Part shown: in pieces, positions 44,591 through 53,737 of the stretch
Layout: every line of letters starts with the position of its first letter
Numbering within the stretch: position 1 is the stretch's first letter
From: Flavihumibacter rivuli
Lineage (GTDB): Bacteria; Bacteroidota; Bacteroidia; Chitinophagales; Chitinophagaceae
Reading direction: 5' to 3'
NCBI RefSeq assembly: GCF_018595685.2
Contig: NZ_CP092334.1
Location: 586,001-650,000, forward strand
DNA: 64,000 bases
Notes under the pieces: model-generated
What the model saw: only the letters and a program-made list of their open reading frames with translations
Database searches by the model: none
What the model was told of the DNA's origin: nothing
Program-made: the position numbers and the translations under genes

Positions 44591-44895
44591 GATGGGGTGG
44601 TTTTATTTTTAGGGTCAATTGTTTATCTAAACCAGAAAAGGGGGTAAGACTAATTGTCGTTGGTTCATTGAGTCAAACAACCTGAAAATAAACCGGGGCA
44701 ACATTCACGGATAACTTGTTTTCGGGGAGGGGAGAAATGATTAAGGAAGGATGGCTGTTTCTAAGTAAAAGCTAAGCAATTTCAGCCAATAATCTGCAGG
44801 AAAATTTACGGATCGGGAAATTAGACTTTTTTTAGCAACCATTGATCCGACCTAAAAGACCTAAAGGTGTTCTGCCTTTTCAGTAGTCGGGTCAT
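44591..44895. other. Intergenic stretch without a gene
   Basis: A gap of 305 bases between the cytochrome gene and the next membrane-protein gene. No feature is supported. Confidence 0.45.
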
Positions 44896-45630
44896 TCAAG
44901 TGGCCGAAAACCATTCGCAAAATTTTATCCAGAAGGGATATTTGTAAAAATTCAGTACGGAAAAATGGTAGCCGATCAATAGGAGCAAGGCAAATGGAAA
45001 TACGTTCCAACGCTTATGGGATCGCCAGTCCCAAATAGATAAACCAATAAGTAGTATATCTGCCAATGTAAAGCCAAATACAGGCGCAACAGGTTCGCCA
45101 CCTATATTGGGAACGTAGTTTAGCCAGGAAGGAAAATAGATAAAGATTATTCTGTCCGTAATTGGCGTAAACATTGGGAATGCTGTGCATAGCATATATC
45201 TGGCATGAATGGCTCCTTTTCTCCGATTGTAAATAGCCAGTCCATATAGGATCACAAATATCACCAGGGCATTGAGCACTAATGCCACTGCATAGAAATT
45301 TGTATTGGTCAATGCTGTAGTTTGAGATAACCTGTATTTAAGAAGGTCAAGGGAGGTCAATAGGATAAGTGGGACAAGGAGGTAAGAGAGTTTTCCGATC
45401 TTTCTATGGATGTTGACTTTTTTAGCCCGGATCAGGTAGGGCTGAACGATTAGCATAAGGCACCACAAGATCAACGTGACCCCATGAAGGTGCATTCTGT
45501 AATTTTCCTGGTGGAATAGTTTTGTGAAATAGGTGGTCCAAAAGGCCCAAAGCATCAATATAAAAAATACTATAAAGTAGAGGTAGCTCTTTTGAAATAG
45601 TGATTTTTCAAGTTTTATTTTATTTTCCAT
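44896..45630 (-). CDS. Hypothetical six-helix membrane protein
   Basis: A 244-residue integral membrane protein with about six or seven hydrophobic segments. It has conserved-looking His residues in MHLHGVTLILWCLML and NIHRKIGKLSY. The pattern resembles DUF2306-type proteins, a cytochrome b561-like arrangement, but I cannot confirm the family. The gene is single. Confidence 0.68.
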   Translation of the reverse strand: MENKIKLEKSLFQKSYLYFIVFFILMLWAFWTTYFTKLFHQENYRMHLHGVTLILWCLMLIVQPYLIRAKKVNIHRKIGKLSYLLVPLILLTSLDLLKYRLSQTTALTNTNFYAVALVLNALVIFVILYGLAIYNRRKGAIHARYMLCTAFPMFTPITDRIIFIYFPSWLNYVPNIGGEPVAPVFGFTLADILLIGLSIWDWRSHKRWNVFPFALLLLIGYHFSVLNFYKYPFWIKFCEWFSAT

Positions 45631-45698
45631 AACCTTCTTGTGTTACAATAGATGTAACCTTTTTTGGTTTTCTTTTTCCCGAATACTGCAATACATTG

Positions 45699-46253
45699 TT
45701 AGCGGTAAACATTTCCCATTTTTTTGTGTCTATATAAATAGTATCCAATTCCGGCCATGATAAATAGCGGTCCAATCATGTATTGGATTATATTATTTTC
45801 TTTTTTTAGGGTGAAGCTACTCAGGAGAAAGGATTGACTTTCTGTCTGTAAGGAGTAGATTCTTATGCGGTAATTGGAATGCCTGGTCTTATTAATGTCA
45901 TCCTTTGAAATGGAAATAGAAATAGTTTGTCCCGGACCTACTGCTTCTTTAAAATGGTCCTTGTCAAAATAACTTATAAAGTCTGCAGGTATTTGGAAGC
46001 TTGCATTATATTGGGTCAGCCATATATAATACCGTTTTGTTCCCTTTTTGCCGTCAATAAAAGAATACCTGGAAAGTTGACCCTCAACTGTGGTTAAATC
46101 TGCAAGCGAGGAAACCTTTCTTGATGTAATGGAAGAATATAGCAGCCATGATCCTACTAGTACGGAAAAGGTCACCAATGCATATTGTCTCCTGTCAATC
46201 CAGGGTTCTATATAGTTCCACATGATAAAAGGTAAACTATTTTTCAATACCAT
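45699..46253 (-). CDS. Hypothetical membrane protein with external domain
   Basis: A 184-residue protein with hydrophobic segments at about residues 24-42 and 155-173. The domain between them (about 43-150) contains YYIWLTQYNASFQIPADFI and is beta-rich. No family recognised, though the layout resembles DUF3592-like proteins. Confidence 0.6.
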   Translation of the reverse strand: MVLKNSLPFIMWNYIEPWIDRRQYALVTFSVLVGSWLLYSSITSRKVSSLADLTTVEGQLSRYSFIDGKKGTKRYYIWLTQYNASFQIPADFISYFDKDHFKEAVGPGQTISISISKDDINKTRHSNYRIRIYSLQTESQSFLLSSFTLKKENNIIQYMIGPLFIMAGIGYYLYRHKKMGNVYR

Positions 46254-46639
46254 TTATTGGGAATTTGATTGGCACCTGAATTTTCCTGGTGGAGGATTTA
46301 CCTTGTCTTTTTAAGGCTTTGAATTTGTGTTTTTTGAGTTGCAATATCTGTTATTGGCTCTTTATCGAATTTGGTCTATTTCCTGATTGTCAGGAGGTAA
46401 TTTCCATTCCAGCTATCTTCCTGATTTTTCAAGGGAGGGCAGAGGACAGATCATGGGTCATTAGCGTTCTTCTGTCTTTTACTGTTGCCTTATAGCCTTT
46501 CTGTTGTATCTCTAGATAGCCTGTTCCTTAATTTTTTTCAGGGATTGACAGCGTAAGATAACAGGGATTACTATTATTCATAGTGCAACCAATAAGATGA
46601 GTTTTTTATTAATTGTCCAAATGGTTTAATGGAGAATAG
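46254..46639. other. Intergenic stretch without a gene
   Basis: A gap of 386 bases between the genes at 45699 and 46640. No credible coding sequence, RNA or repeat is visible. Confidence 0.45.
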
Positions 46640-47416
46640 CTATGATAATCCCAGGATTATTCCCAGTATCAGAATGATCCCTAATACCCCTTCCAGTCCA
46701 TGGATAATGACTGCCATCCAGCTGGATTGAAATAGCCTGGATGGGAAAGCAAATACAAAGCCGAAATAGAGGGCCGTGGATAGTATGATCTGAGGTTTGT
46801 GGAGATGATAGAGTCCAAACAATATGCCGTTAAAGAACCAATCCCATTTGCCAAATACCCCATTCATTTTAGGCAGAAGTATGCCTCTGTATATGTATTC
46901 TTCGCCTAGCAAGTAATTGAACAGGCTTGTGAGTATGAATAATGCCAGGATCCACCAGGCACCTTTGAATTCTTGGGTAGCGAGGCTGGATAGGTCATAT
47001 TGGGGTAAATTCCGGATAAATGGTGTCAACAAGGAATCTACCGGGGGTAAATTGATTTTTCCGGATTGTATCAAAGCGCTGAGGATAATAAAGGGGATGG
47101 TCCATAATAGCAGCCAATTATTGGGTTTGCCTGTTTTGGGGCTTATGGGTTTTTGGTATTTACCGCGTTTTGCCATCGTCGACCAATTCAATGGATGTCC
47201 CTCCTTTTTTAGGATAACCAGGGAAAGTGCAAACTGCCATACTAGTCCTATGAGAGTAGCTATCCAATAAACGATCAAGGGAGGCCAGTTTGTGGCACTG
47301 GCCACTAAAGGCGTGATGATGAAAGCCAAAATACCCATGGGTATGGCAGACAAAGCCCAGACCGCCAGGATCTTTGTTAAGCTATATTGTGTATCCGGTT
47401 GTTTCATTTTTGTCAT
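46640..47416 (-). CDS. CPBP family intramembrane metalloprotease
   Basis: A 258-residue membrane protein with about seven hydrophobic segments. CPBP (CAAX/Abi-type) motifs are visible: GEEYIYRGILL (the EExxxR motif) and FGLYHLHKP with the conserved His. Members cleave prenylated or other membrane proteins, and some are linked to bacteriocin immunity. Substrate unknown. Confidence 0.88.
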   Translation of the reverse strand: MTKMKQPDTQYSLTKILAVWALSAIPMGILAFIITPLVASATNWPPLIVYWIATLIGLVWQFALSLVILKKEGHPLNWSTMAKRGKYQKPISPKTGKPNNWLLLWTIPFIILSALIQSGKINLPPVDSLLTPFIRNLPQYDLSSLATQEFKGAWWILALFILTSLFNYLLGEEYIYRGILLPKMNGVFGKWDWFFNGILFGLYHLHKPQIILSTALYFGFVFAFPSRLFQSSWMAVIIHGLEGVLGIILILGIILGLS

Positions 47417-47558
47417 GGTATGCCTGTTCGTTGTTATTCATTACAATTTTTGAATTTACCAATTCTTATAATTGGGCATTTTAATAGTGATACAGTTTGT
47501 TTGCCTAGGATATTTTGAAGGTATTGAATAACTGTTATTTTGCTAAACCTTCATGCTA

Positions 47559-47980
47559 TTAGCTATTGTGTGGTATTCTTTTTTGAATCCACCCGCTTTT
47601 CTCATTCCACTTCATAAACGCTATGGCTTTTTCAATATCCATAAGCTTCCTGGGATAGCAGTTATCTGGGGATTTATTTGCCAATGCGTAATCTAAACAA
47701 ACTGCCGAATGACCTAAACCCTGCAATTCCTTAGCCCAATGTGCTGCTTCAGTCTTGCTGCCAGTGTACCAGCCCCCACCGTGAACATACAATATTAACT
47801 TGCCATTGTTGGAATCCGGAGAGGGCTTATAGATATCCATTTTGTTTATCCCCTCACTTCCGTATTGAACAGCTGAAACAACTGACGATTGATGTTCTTT
47901 GGATTGGCTGGCGCTGTTCTGGTGGCAACCAGCCATCACTAGTAGGGAATGAGGGCTAGTGTTAAATGTAAATGCCGCAT
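47559..47980 (-). pseudogene. Truncated and frameshifted alpha/beta hydrolase lipoprotein
   Basis: The readable part (47559-47939) is a lipoprotein start (VMAGC) and the first strands of an alpha/beta hydrolase with the oxyanion motif LYVHGGGWYTG. It stops before the nucleophile elbow. Upstream, an ATG at 47980 gives MRHLHLTLALIP, which would continue into LLVMAGC if one C were added to the CCC run, so the signal peptide is broken by a one-base deletion. The gene is therefore very likely dead. Confidence 0.75.
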
Positions 47981-48206
47981 GGTTTACAAGGTTTTCTGCA
48001 GATCGATCGGGCTGGCTAATCTATGACGACAACTGACTACTGTCGCCAAAGGAATTACGGTAAATGAATGTAAAGAATTATGGTGAGTTTTGAACGTTTT
48101 GACCGGAACCTAAGCGGATCAATAAAATTAAGTTCAATATACATTATTGATCAACCGGTTGCTGCCAAACGGTGCATTGGTGAGAGTTGCTCTATAGCTG
48201 AAGGAT

Positions 48207-48725
48207 TTATATGCCGTCTTCCATATTAAATTCATGTACTATTTTCCATTGTCCGCCGTCCTTTTGTTCAATAAGGCTAATGGTGTTGAAATATAATTGG
48301 GTAGGCAGATCTATTGTTTGCACTTGTTTATGGATTTCGTCAGTGCACGTTGAATTTCTTGGGTGCATTAAGGTTATATGGGCTTCATGTTTCCTCGGGT
48401 TTTCAATAATCCCATTTAAAATCTTACTGCGTAATTCGTCAAATTCTTCATTATCATTTGCTGCTGGAAGGTAAAGTCCTTTCCCGTTGTCAAACCTTGT
48501 AACCTTGCCAAACCCAATCAAGATCGGCTGTTTCGTCTTTGTTAAGGATAAAAGGTTGGCTATTACTGGTTCAATATTTTCTATTTCATCTTCCCTGCAC
48601 AATGTAACGTGGGCCTTTATTATTTCAAATTGTAGGGGATTGTATTGTTGTCTGATCTGCTCAATTGGAGTAGCGTCTTCGGGCGCTACAAATAAAGTCA
48701 ATTGTCTGCGAAGGGGAGAGGCCAA
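48207..48725 (-). CDS. 2'-5' RNA ligase family protein
   Basis: A 172-residue protein of the 2H phosphoesterase superfamily with both HxT motifs: His39 in AHVTLC and His116 in AHITLMHP. Members act on cyclic nucleotides or RNA phosphodiester ends. The precise substrate is unknown. No signal peptide. Confidence 0.85.
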   Translation of the reverse strand: MASPLRRQLTLFVAPEDATPIEQIRQQYNPLQFEIIKAHVTLCREDEIENIEPVIANLLSLTKTKQPILIGFGKVTRFDNGKGLYLPAANDNEEFDELRSKILNGIIENPRKHEAHITLMHPRNSTCTDEIHKQVQTIDLPTQLYFNTISLIEQKDGGQWKIVHEFNMEDGI

Positions 48726-48796
48726 TTTGGAAAAGATTGAATGGTTTGCGTGTATTATTTCTAGCTTGGCACTAATTTATAAGTTTTCAGCATATA

Positions 48797-49531
48797 TTAG
48801 GTTCCTGCCAGTACCTTATCCCAGGCAATCACCTTTACTCCGTCCGAGTAGTGAACAAGGTCTGGTTTTTCTAAAATATCTAGTTCTCCAACCCGGTAGT
48901 TGATATCCAGGTTAATTTGTTCTATCTGTAATAGTTCCCAAGGTTGGTGATGGATATCATAACGGAATAGTGATCCTTCCTTTTCCATGTACAAGCAATA
49001 TTTTTCAGTGAGAAAAAGGTCAAGAGCAGACTTATTCAATTCCTTTTTGCCAATGGTAAATGACGCATCCAGATGGAAGTGCCGATTTGTATTGGTTGAT
49101 GCATACCGTTGGAATGCCTCTCCCTGACGCAGGATAGTTGCTGGTTCATAAGGAAGGCCGGACAGCATTCTTGCTGTATACGCCGACAGTGACTTGCTGG
49201 CTTCTATACTCAGGAAATAAACGCCTGGCTTATCACCTGATCTGACGTAGGTCCTTATGTTTACTTCGTGGAAATTGGATAGGAAAGGGACTGCTGGCAG
49301 TCCTTTGGGTCGGATCCGCTCCATTGTAAAGGCGACTAAAGTAACCCAGGCCTCGTTATTGTAGGTGTCTAATAGGAGCGGAGTAGGTACTAGTTTGCTG
49401 AGCTGCCTTTCAGGTACTTTCCAGTGAAGAAACAAGGCGCGATTCCACTCCTGATAGTAGGTCCATTGTGCACGGGGCAGTGCCCAGGGGCGGTGGTCTA
49501 CGTAGCTTAAAATGGCTTTGACTGTCTTCAT
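48797..49531 (-). CDS. DUF2071/YqjF-like protein
   Basis: A 244-residue cytoplasmic protein with the DUF2071 pattern: WTYYQEWNRALFLHWKVP, LVPTPLLLDTYN and FLSNFHEVNIRTYVR near the N-terminus, and DKPGVYFLSIEASK. Fold and function of the family are poorly understood. It lies 71 bases upstream of the RNA-ligase-like gene on the same strand. Confidence 0.82.
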   Translation of the reverse strand: MKTVKAILSYVDHRPWALPRAQWTYYQEWNRALFLHWKVPERQLSKLVPTPLLLDTYNNEAWVTLVAFTMERIRPKGLPAVPFLSNFHEVNIRTYVRSGDKPGVYFLSIEASKSLSAYTARMLSGLPYEPATILRQGEAFQRYASTNTNRHFHLDASFTIGKKELNKSALDLFLTEKYCLYMEKEGSLFRYDIHHQPWELLQIEQINLDINYRVGELDILEKPDLVHYSDGVKVIAWDKVLAGT

Positions 49532-49686
49532 AAAGCATCTGGTACAGGATAAAGTATTGGCACTGTTTGTTTCAGGCTTTGCAGTTGGGTGGGTTTTAGA
49601 TCGGTAAGGTCAAATTTGTTACTAAAGTTTATAAGCGGGTTATGGTTCCTGTTTTGCACTATGGATAGGCTTCCGCTATTCTCTTG

Positions 49687-50121
49687 TTAGGTGCTGTATT
49701 TGTTTCTCCAATCGTCAGGAACATCTAGCCAGATTGCTGGTACAAGCCAGCTGCTTTCTTTAAATGTTACTGTCTCGTTTGAAAATGAAATTACCTTTGT
49801 TTCAATTTTGTAAAGGATGGCTGCAATAATATTTTCTTTTGAAATGTCAACAGAAAAGCTGAAGTCCTCCACGCTAACCGGGATTTCGAAAAACCATCCT
49901 TCGTAAAAAATACTTTTTGGTCCGCCAAGCCCGTATTGTTTTTCTTGATTCTCTTTATGCCATTCCCACCAACTCACGCCGGTAATTTTAAAGCCATTGG
50001 CCACAAGATCGATAATAAAGGCTTTATAATTGTCACGGGAAACAATGATGTCAATGTAGCCTTTTCCGACGGGTTGGGCTTTGTTTTTTTCAATTATGTC
50101 ATCAAGTAATGCTTTGTCCAT
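49687..50121 (-). CDS. Hypothetical protein
   Basis: A 144-residue cytoplasmic protein with no recognised domain. It contains aromatic stretches (GVSWWEWHKENQEK, YGLGGPKSIFYEGWFFEIPV). Its TAA stop (49687-49689) is part of a GTTAGGT sequence that looks like an attC core, but I found no matching left arm. Confidence 0.62.
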   Translation of the reverse strand: MDKALLDDIIEKNKAQPVGKGYIDIIVSRDNYKAFIIDLVANGFKITGVSWWEWHKENQEKQYGLGGPKSIFYEGWFFEIPVSVEDFSFSVDISKENIIAAILYKIETKVISFSNETVTFKESSWLVPAIWLDVPDDWRNKYST

Positions 50122-50411
50122 GTTGTGGTAAAGTTTGTTATTACGCCTAATGTCTACAGGTTAACGACAGTACGGAAATTTGGATAACAATCTTTCAGTT
50201 TATTTACTATATATACGCATGGCTTTCTAGCTAATTCCTGTTCGTTAATCCAAATTTGGCTAATCCTAAATGTAGTGTGTCCGGTTTATGCTGGAGTAGA
50301 CTTATCAATTTGTCCATTAGCTTGCTTCTTCCTGGCGTGCAACAGTGAATTGTAGATTATAATTCCGCACAAATGCAGCTGAGTATTTCCATTCTTATGC
50401 GCTGTTTTCTT

Positions 50412-50810
50412 CTATTTTGGCTTCCACGCTTTTGCTATGAAGGATAATAAGATGATTTGTCCGGCAACGAATACGGCATTTGGTAATAGTACAGCTATGA
50501 CTTCATAATGAGATCCTGTAGCATCGGTAGAGCCTTCCTGGGAGATAAAATTGGCTATCGTACAAAATAGATGTATCGCTACCACTGGATTTGGTAAGAT
50601 TATGTTTCTATTCTTAAGTACTGAATAGATAATCGGAAGAAGCCAAATCCAGATTAGTTCACAAATAGAGAGGATGGTGTATGGAGCTAGAATAGGAGTG
50701 GACCAGCCAGGCACAACAGAAACTGCAAGGGTTCCTGTTAAGAACCCTGAAATGAGTTGAAGGATTGTAGCCAATGCAAGGACCAGGAATACTGTGGTAT
50801 GTCCAATCAT
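50412..50810 (-). CDS. Hypothetical membrane protein
   Basis: A 132-residue protein with four hydrophobic segments over almost its full length and a short basic end (KAWKPK). Not recognised. It may be a single-gene unit like its neighbours. Confidence 0.58.
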   Translation of the reverse strand: MIGHTTVFLVLALATILQLISGFLTGTLAVSVVPGWSTPILAPYTILSICELIWIWLLPIIYSVLKNRNIILPNPVVAIHLFCTIANFISQEGSTDATGSHYEVIAVLLPNAVFVAGQIILLSFIAKAWKPK

Positions 50811-50954
50811 AAGGAGGAGGGTTATTGTTGTCGTTTTACCTATAAGCGATGATGGGGTGCTTCAAGTATAGCAACCTGACATTTCGTCAAAATATTAAAA
50901 ATAATTGTAAGCCTTTAGTTTTCAATTGTCATCCTTGTTAATTCCATTAAGATG

Positions 50955-51269
50955 TTAGTTGTTGATTGTGCTTCCGCTTTCAATAATTGTCTCGTAATGT
51001 TCAACTATTGGAAATGGATCGTAATAGTGATGCAGTAGCTTTTTCCACTCAAGGTATTCTGCAGATTGTCTAAATCCGACTGTATGGTCTTCCAGGGTTT
51101 CCCAATCGACAAGTAATATATATTTGTTGTCCTGTTCCAGACATTTCCTTAAGGTATGTCTTACATATCCATTTATGGAGCTAATGTATTTTCCGGCTGT
51201 AAGGAAATCCCTTTCAAAGTCTTCTTCTTCACCCTTTTTTACATTTAATATAGCTACTTCTAAAATCAT
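50955..51269 (-). CDS. Antibiotic biosynthesis monooxygenase (ABM) domain protein
   Basis: A 104-residue protein with the ABM fold. It begins MILEVAILNVKKGEEEDFERDF and has YVRHTLRKCLEQDNKYILLVDWETLEDHT, the usual segment around the ABM cleft. These small enzymes or binders have varied functions and the name does not imply antibiotic synthesis. It lies downstream of the first cassette-like repeat region on the same strand. Confidence 0.85.
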   Translation of the reverse strand: MILEVAILNVKKGEEEDFERDFLTAGKYISSINGYVRHTLRKCLEQDNKYILLVDWETLEDHTVGFRQSAEYLEWKKLLHHYYDPFPIVEHYETIIESGSTINN

Positions 51270-51452
51270 ATTTCTTTCATTATTGATTATCTTATCGATT
51301 GGTAACCTGATTTCTATGACCGGCTTTTTGTATGTATATCTTTGCCGGTACTATTTGGTCCAATTATGGTTGATATATTGTCTAAGGTAGGGTATTGTTC
51401 GACCAGTTCTTTCCTGTTGCCATATTTTTGGAATCGGCATAAAAGGTTATTC

Positions 51453-51713
51453 TGTCCGATCGGTGTACAGATGCAGGGCGGGCTTTGCTTTCAATGAAGC
51501 CCCATGCGTGCTGCTGTTGCTGGTAGCCCCTTTAATGGATATTATACAACCATTTGCCTTAACAGGCTATCCTGAGCGTGAAACGGTTGCCACTAGTCCA
51601 AGCCTCATTGATTACTTTTAACTCTAGCCGGCCAGGCGGACTTTAAGTATGCCTGCCTTCAATTAGCGAGCGTCGACCCTACTCAGCATTATTGGTTATT
51701 GCGATTGGAGGGG
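51453..51713 (-). repeat. Leader-like module, copy 1
   Basis: About 260 bases with no coding sequence. It resembles 61995-62255, with a nearly identical core from TATCCTGAGCG to ACTCAGCA. Both lie on the same side of an attC-like site (51715 and 62256), at the 5' side of the following unit on the minus strand. Confidence 0.75.
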
Positions 51714-51714
51714 G

Positions 51715-51847
51715 CCATAACGGCCAGGGCTTTGCGTTCTTTGTGCTATTCAGGGATCCACTGCCTAGCCCTGGATTAAATATGAGTAGAAATCCTGCCG
51801 AACAGATTTAGGCGTCCGCCACCATGGCGCAAAACCCGCTGTTAGTT
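51715..51847 (-). repeat. attC-like site A
   Basis: Left core CATAAC at 51715-51721 with arm GGCCAGGGCTTTGCG. Right core GTTAGTT at 51841-51847 with arm GCGCAAAACCCGC. The arms pair imperfectly, as in integron attC sites. Confidence 0.72.
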
Positions 51848-51918
51848 GCATTTGATGATTGCTGTTGCATTATTAATCCTAATATTCTACCAGATTTAAT
51901 ACAATCTATAATAGAAAT

Positions 51919-52293
51919 TTACTGCATCCAGCATACTTCATTATCTTTCAGAGCAATTTGATATATTTTTTCACCATCAAAAGCACTAATTTGGTATTTC
52001 AGATCCTTCATCAAAACTGCTTGCTTGTCTGCAATTAACAATAAATTCCTTTTTTACAATTAGCTCGCCATTATCTCCATATACCGAAATAATGGTGCTT
52101 TTCTATGATCGTTTAAAGAATGAATAACATACCAATTTCCTCCATCAACTCCTCCGCTCCAGAAAGCTGAATCTGTGACGCCAGCAGGTTTCAAATTAAT
52201 AGTTGAATTTTGTGAAATATTTGAACAAGCTAGACCAGATATTAATATTATCATAGTAAATAAATGGCTCATTGTATCACATCTGGCGTCCAT
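51919..52293 (-). pseudogene. Frameshifted small lipoprotein
   Basis: The N-terminal part (lipobox SGLAC, MSHLFTMIILISGLAC) reads well. The frame then changes twice: near HSLNDHRKAP and again at an AAGCAAGC duplication. Joining the pieces gives a coherent C-terminus, GDNGELIVKKEFIVNCRQA then LKYQISAFDGEKIYQ, ending CWMQ at 51919. This looks like a degraded gene. Function unknown. Confidence 0.65.
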
Positions 52294-52337
52294 TAGCTTT
52301 CTGCTTTGAAGATATTCTGTATTGCTGTTGGCATCCG

Positions 52338-52907
52338 TCATCGCCTATAGTCTAACTGCGCATCAAAGCGTCCGTCTTGTATTCTAATACTGTCATTCAA
52401 ATTGTTAGGGTTGTAGAGAATTCCTGCGAATGTTCCAGCAACAACATTGTTGATGGTATCAAAGCGGGTAATGGTTAAAGTGCATTTATTGGGCAGGTTG
52501 TTTTTGTATTCCCTGTACCACTGGTTATAGCGGCTTCCAATGAAAGCCATTCCTCTTCCAAGGTTATTATCAATTTGATACGTTCCTGTTGTTGTTATGT
52601 TTGTAGTGGAAATGTAAAATGACTGGTCTGTCGTATCAGAAGTTACCGTATAGTCTGCGCTTACACCAAAGTCAAAGTCTCCATTTGGCTGTTTATACAA
52701 ATATGCAGTCACTTTATTATCCTTGCAACCGGCTATTGTGCAGCGTTTACCGTAGTTTGTCCACACTTTACCATCCAGTAGAAAACCAAGCGTATTTTGC
52801 CCAGTTTCGGTGGCTGGTGGTAAAGTCAAATCTGGAGCTTTCTCCTTCCTGCAGGAAAGAAATGGCAACATCAGGAAAAGTATCGTGAACCTATACTCTT
52901 GTATCAT
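52338..52907 (-). CDS. DUF6252-like lipoprotein
   Basis: A 189-residue lipoprotein with lipobox LSC (MLPFLSC). The mature part reads PATETGQNTLGFLLDGKVWTN and ends in the conserved-looking RIQDGRFDAQLDY segment. It resembles the DUF6252 family. The start at 52907 fits the signal peptide. It is the neighbour of the decayed lipoprotein, sharing an ATGA overlap at 52338. Confidence 0.68.
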   Translation of the reverse strand: MIQEYRFTILFLMLPFLSCRKEKAPDLTLPPATETGQNTLGFLLDGKVWTNYGKRCTIAGCKDNKVTAYLYKQPNGDFDFGVSADYTVTSDTTDQSFYISTTNITTTGTYQIDNNLGRGMAFIGSRYNQWYREYKNNLPNKCTLTITRFDTINNVVAGTFAGILYNPNNLNDSIRIQDGRFDAQLDYRR

Positions 52908-52927
52908 AGGTGTGCTTTTTAGATTGC

Positions 52928-53060
52928 TGCCAACGTCCATCGGTTTGCCGCTGGACGGCTATTTGGATTACGACGGCTTAGTCTTTGTTCTGTTGTTTTT
53001 CAAAAATAATCAGTTTAGTACTTACACGTCAGCCCGTATTTTAGCACACCGCTGTTCTGC
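52928..53060 (-). repeat. attC-like site B (degenerate)
   Basis: Left core TGCCAAC at 52928-52934 with arm GTCCATCGGTTTGC. Right core GTTCTGC at 53054-53060 with arm GCACACCGC. Pairing is weaker than at other sites. Confidence 0.5.
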
Positions 53061-53067
53061 GTTCGTT

Positions 53068-53607
53068 TTATTCGCCCAAAGTTATGATTGTCCTGTAAAT
53101 CAATGTATTGTCGTTTGTATAGAAGTTCCCTTGCTGACCACCTGAATTGTCACGGAGGAAAATATACCTTAATTGTTTCGGCGGTTCAACTGTCTGGTCT
53201 TTCAAAGCTACAATGACTTGTCCTTTTAAAATAAGCGCTCTTGCAATAGAGGTTTCTAGAATGCCGCTTAGGGTCTTATCATTAACTGCGGATAAATCCC
53301 GAAATACAAGCGTGTCCCTGCTTTGATTCTTCATAACTCCCGCAAGATCTTCCCACGTTTGACTGGTCAAATAGCCTTGGTGCTCAATTTGCTTTTTTAT
53401 GGCTTTTTCCAGTTCTGAATATATGTCACGGCTGCTAAATTTTAGTGTATCGCGATTTTCAAGTACAAAAAGAACGTGAGGAGCTGGAGCCCCGGTCAAC
53501 ACGATGAGTTTCTCTTTCCTTGATTTGATAAAGTTGGGTTTTTGTGCGGTCTTGCAGCTAAACAAAGCAATCAACGAAAGGAATAGGTAAGCAGTTGGAT
53601 ATTTCAT
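53068..53607 (-). CDS. Hypothetical lipoprotein (cassette gene)
   Basis: A 179-residue lipoprotein with lipobox FSC (ALFSC). The mature region alternates helix and strand and ends NTLIYRTIITLGE. No domain is recognised. Its stop is 8 bases from site B, as is usual for integron cassettes. Confidence 0.65.
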   Translation of the reverse strand: MKYPTAYLFLSLIALFSCKTAQKPNFIKSRKEKLIVLTGAPAPHVLFVLENRDTLKFSSRDIYSELEKAIKKQIEHQGYLTSQTWEDLAGVMKNQSRDTLVFRDLSAVNDKTLSGILETSIARALILKGQVIVALKDQTVEPPKQLRYIFLRDNSGGQQGNFYTNDNTLIYRTIITLGE

Positions 53608-53737
53608 GAAACATTCTGTAAAACGTTTATCTGCTTTGCGATTGAAAACTCCCCTTATTCGTCACATTCGAAAATATAAATTTCCAATTGTAGTGGTACC
53701 TCAATGCCATATTTGACCACTGCATCAGGGTAATATC

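Noticed and set aside
49532..49692. Possible attC site ending in GTTAGGT at 49686
   Set aside because: The right core fits, but no left AAC arm with matching complement was found.
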